Shown here: in pieces, positions 62,737 through 64,000 of the stretch
How positions within the stretch are numbered: position 1 is the first letter of the stretch
Layout of the letters: the number at the start of each line of letters is the position of its first letter
Assembly: GCA_024529925.1 (NCBI GenBank)
Contig: JAFEUB010000065.1
Location: forward strand, 2,232,001-2,296,000
Direction: 5' to 3'
Origin: Ophthalmolycus amberensis
Taxonomy: Eukaryota > Chordata > Actinopteri > Perciformes > Zoarcidae
DNA: 64,000 bases
Translations under genes and position numbers: made by a program
Notes under the pieces: model-generated
Database searches by the model: none
What the model was told of the DNA's origin: nothing
What the model saw: only the letters and a program-made list of their open reading frames with translations

Positions 62737-64000
62737 CTGCTGTGTGTGTCTGATGTGCTGTGATCTCTTCCCGGGGGTCTTTGTGCGGTCGTTAATGCCA
62801 TGACAGGATAGATAATACCTCTATTGTTGAAGACTCCCCCCCCCCCCCCCTTCCCCTCGTTCTCCCCCCTCCTGTTATAACTGGTCCCAGCATTTTTTTT
62901 TTTCAAACCACATTGTGTGAGTTCGAAAAAAAATGATCTTCCTCAGGTTGGAATATTTTTGGTTGTTTTCTGGAACCAACTGGAGTGAAGTCGGTCTCAA
63001 GCCTTCGGTATCTCTGCAGGGATCCAAGAAGGAAGCCGCTCCAGCTGCAAAGCAAATGCACCTTAAACAATTCATTCCTTTCATGGTGGAAAAAAAGACA
63101 CTAAAACTATTAATAGGCAGCATTCTCATAAGTGTCAAATTCACTGAAACCTTCATATGATGATGTGTCTTTGAAGCAGCCTGGTGTTAATCCATTAGCA
63201 GATGATATTTGCCTGCAGCTCCATCAAACGTTCAATTAGTTTGAACCTTTTGATGAACCGGGTTATGGCACTTCAGGCACCAGACGCTGCAGTCGGTGCC
63301 ATTTGTCAAACAGGAGATATTGTTTGTTGTCACAATATGAAACGGATGCCAGTGGACAGGGGAAATGCACTATAACGCGTGCAATGCTGAGTGTTTTCAG
63401 AACTTCAGCACAGGAGCATGAAACTGTATCCTTTTTGTTTTTTGTTGGGATAGTGTTCGAACAGAAAGTTAACATTTCTGCTCTTTATTACACACATGGA
63501 ATCCCTTCAGTAAGGCTGCACTTTTTCAAAGTTTACAAATAAGAGATTTTTAAACAATGCTTTCAATATGAAATTACGCTCCCAAACACCATCATTGAGG
63601 CGGCCATGCAGAGCCCAACCTATGATTTAGAGAGAGTAAAATGTCGGTGCTGCAACATGGAAAGCCGCAAACTATCCAAAGGGTCAACTTTTCAGGAAGT
63701 CAGTCTGGAAAAACAGTTTTTAGATGCGTTTCCCATTTTTGCGTGAGGTCACCTTTCAATGCAAAACAGAGGCTTGGAGGCGTAACTGGTGTAAATATTA
63801 CTCGGAAGATGCCTTTTCTCAACTTGACCACCGGAGCTTTACCAGATTATATTATATTGTAACTTCAGGAAGGTAAAGCCAGTCTAATCTTTCAACCGAG
63901 TTAGAAGGAAAACAGCAGGCAGAGATCACAGAGTTCAGAAGACGGGCTGGCACTGGACTGGCTGACACTGGCAGGACGCCAGGCACTGTGGTACACAGGA
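59590..64000. other. Likely first intron, no gene seen
   Basis: If 59331-59583 is a first exon, this is intron. Only short frames. Simple repeats: (GTT)n 60000-60023; (GT)n 60199-60227, 60248-60285, 60811-60838 and 62665-62731; poly-A 62107-62124; poly-G 62162-62174; poly-C 62836-62850. No exon with both splice sites and protein resemblance was found. Confidence 0.5.
62665..62731. repeat. (GT)n microsatellite, ~67 bp
   Basis: The longest uninterrupted GT run in the right part of the window. Confidence 0.97.

Noticed and set aside
62606..62906. Val/Cys or Thr/His-rich small frames around (GT)n
   Set aside because: Translations of dinucleotide runs; the same holds at 10262, 12621, 43074, 45043, 46238, 49502, 53615 and 60769.

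Overview
The window looks like nuclear DNA of a ray-finned (teleost) fish. The evidence is a dense mix of repeat classes typical of fish: a Helitron of the Helentron type, hAT elements with a ZBED-like transposase, a Tc1-like element, an L2-like LINE, a second non-LTR element, a BEL/Pao element, and many (CA)n/(GA)n tracts. No bacterial gene organisation, CRISPR array, rRNA or convincing tRNA gene is seen.

Bases 1-32144 are a near-identical tandem duplication of about 18.1 kb. Copy A (1-14071) enters the window already in progress and copy B (14072-32144) is complete. Each copy holds, in order: an L2 LINE nested in the 5' coding part of a Helentron; a hAT transposon nested in the same Helentron coding sequence with a perfect 8-bp target duplication; the Helentron Rep/helicase body; a promoter-like region with a long palindrome and an intact ORF (817 or 782 codons) for a heptad-repeat coiled-coil protein I do not recognise; three ~470-bp tandem repeats that fuse the end of that ORF to a Tc1 fragment; a decayed Tc1 element; and a LINE on the minus strand. 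The A/B junction joins this LINE to what looks like a truncated host-gene exon on the minus strand. The copies share every nested insertion and differ mainly in simple-repeat length, two larger indels and a few substitutions, so the duplication is very recent or is an assembly (haplotype) artefact.

Bases 32145-42800 are a graveyard of other elements: the rest of the LINE, a MADF-like fragment, SINE-like repeats, a hAT remnant fused to a BEL/Pao gag-pol remnant on the minus strand, a (ACT)n array split by a 1260-bp non-autonomous hAT with perfect 8-bp target duplication, and minisatellites.

Bases 42800-64000 are mostly low-copy intergenic or intronic DNA with microsatellites. I see no coding exon there. 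Three places look like promoters: a TATA-type site near 48.92 kb, a CpG-rich stretch with ETS-type motifs at 56.78-57.11 kb, and a CpG-rich, CCAAT-box-rich region at 59.15-59.58 kb that leads into a likely non-coding first exon with a consensus splice donor at 59584. The last suggests that a plus-strand host gene starts there and runs out of the window.
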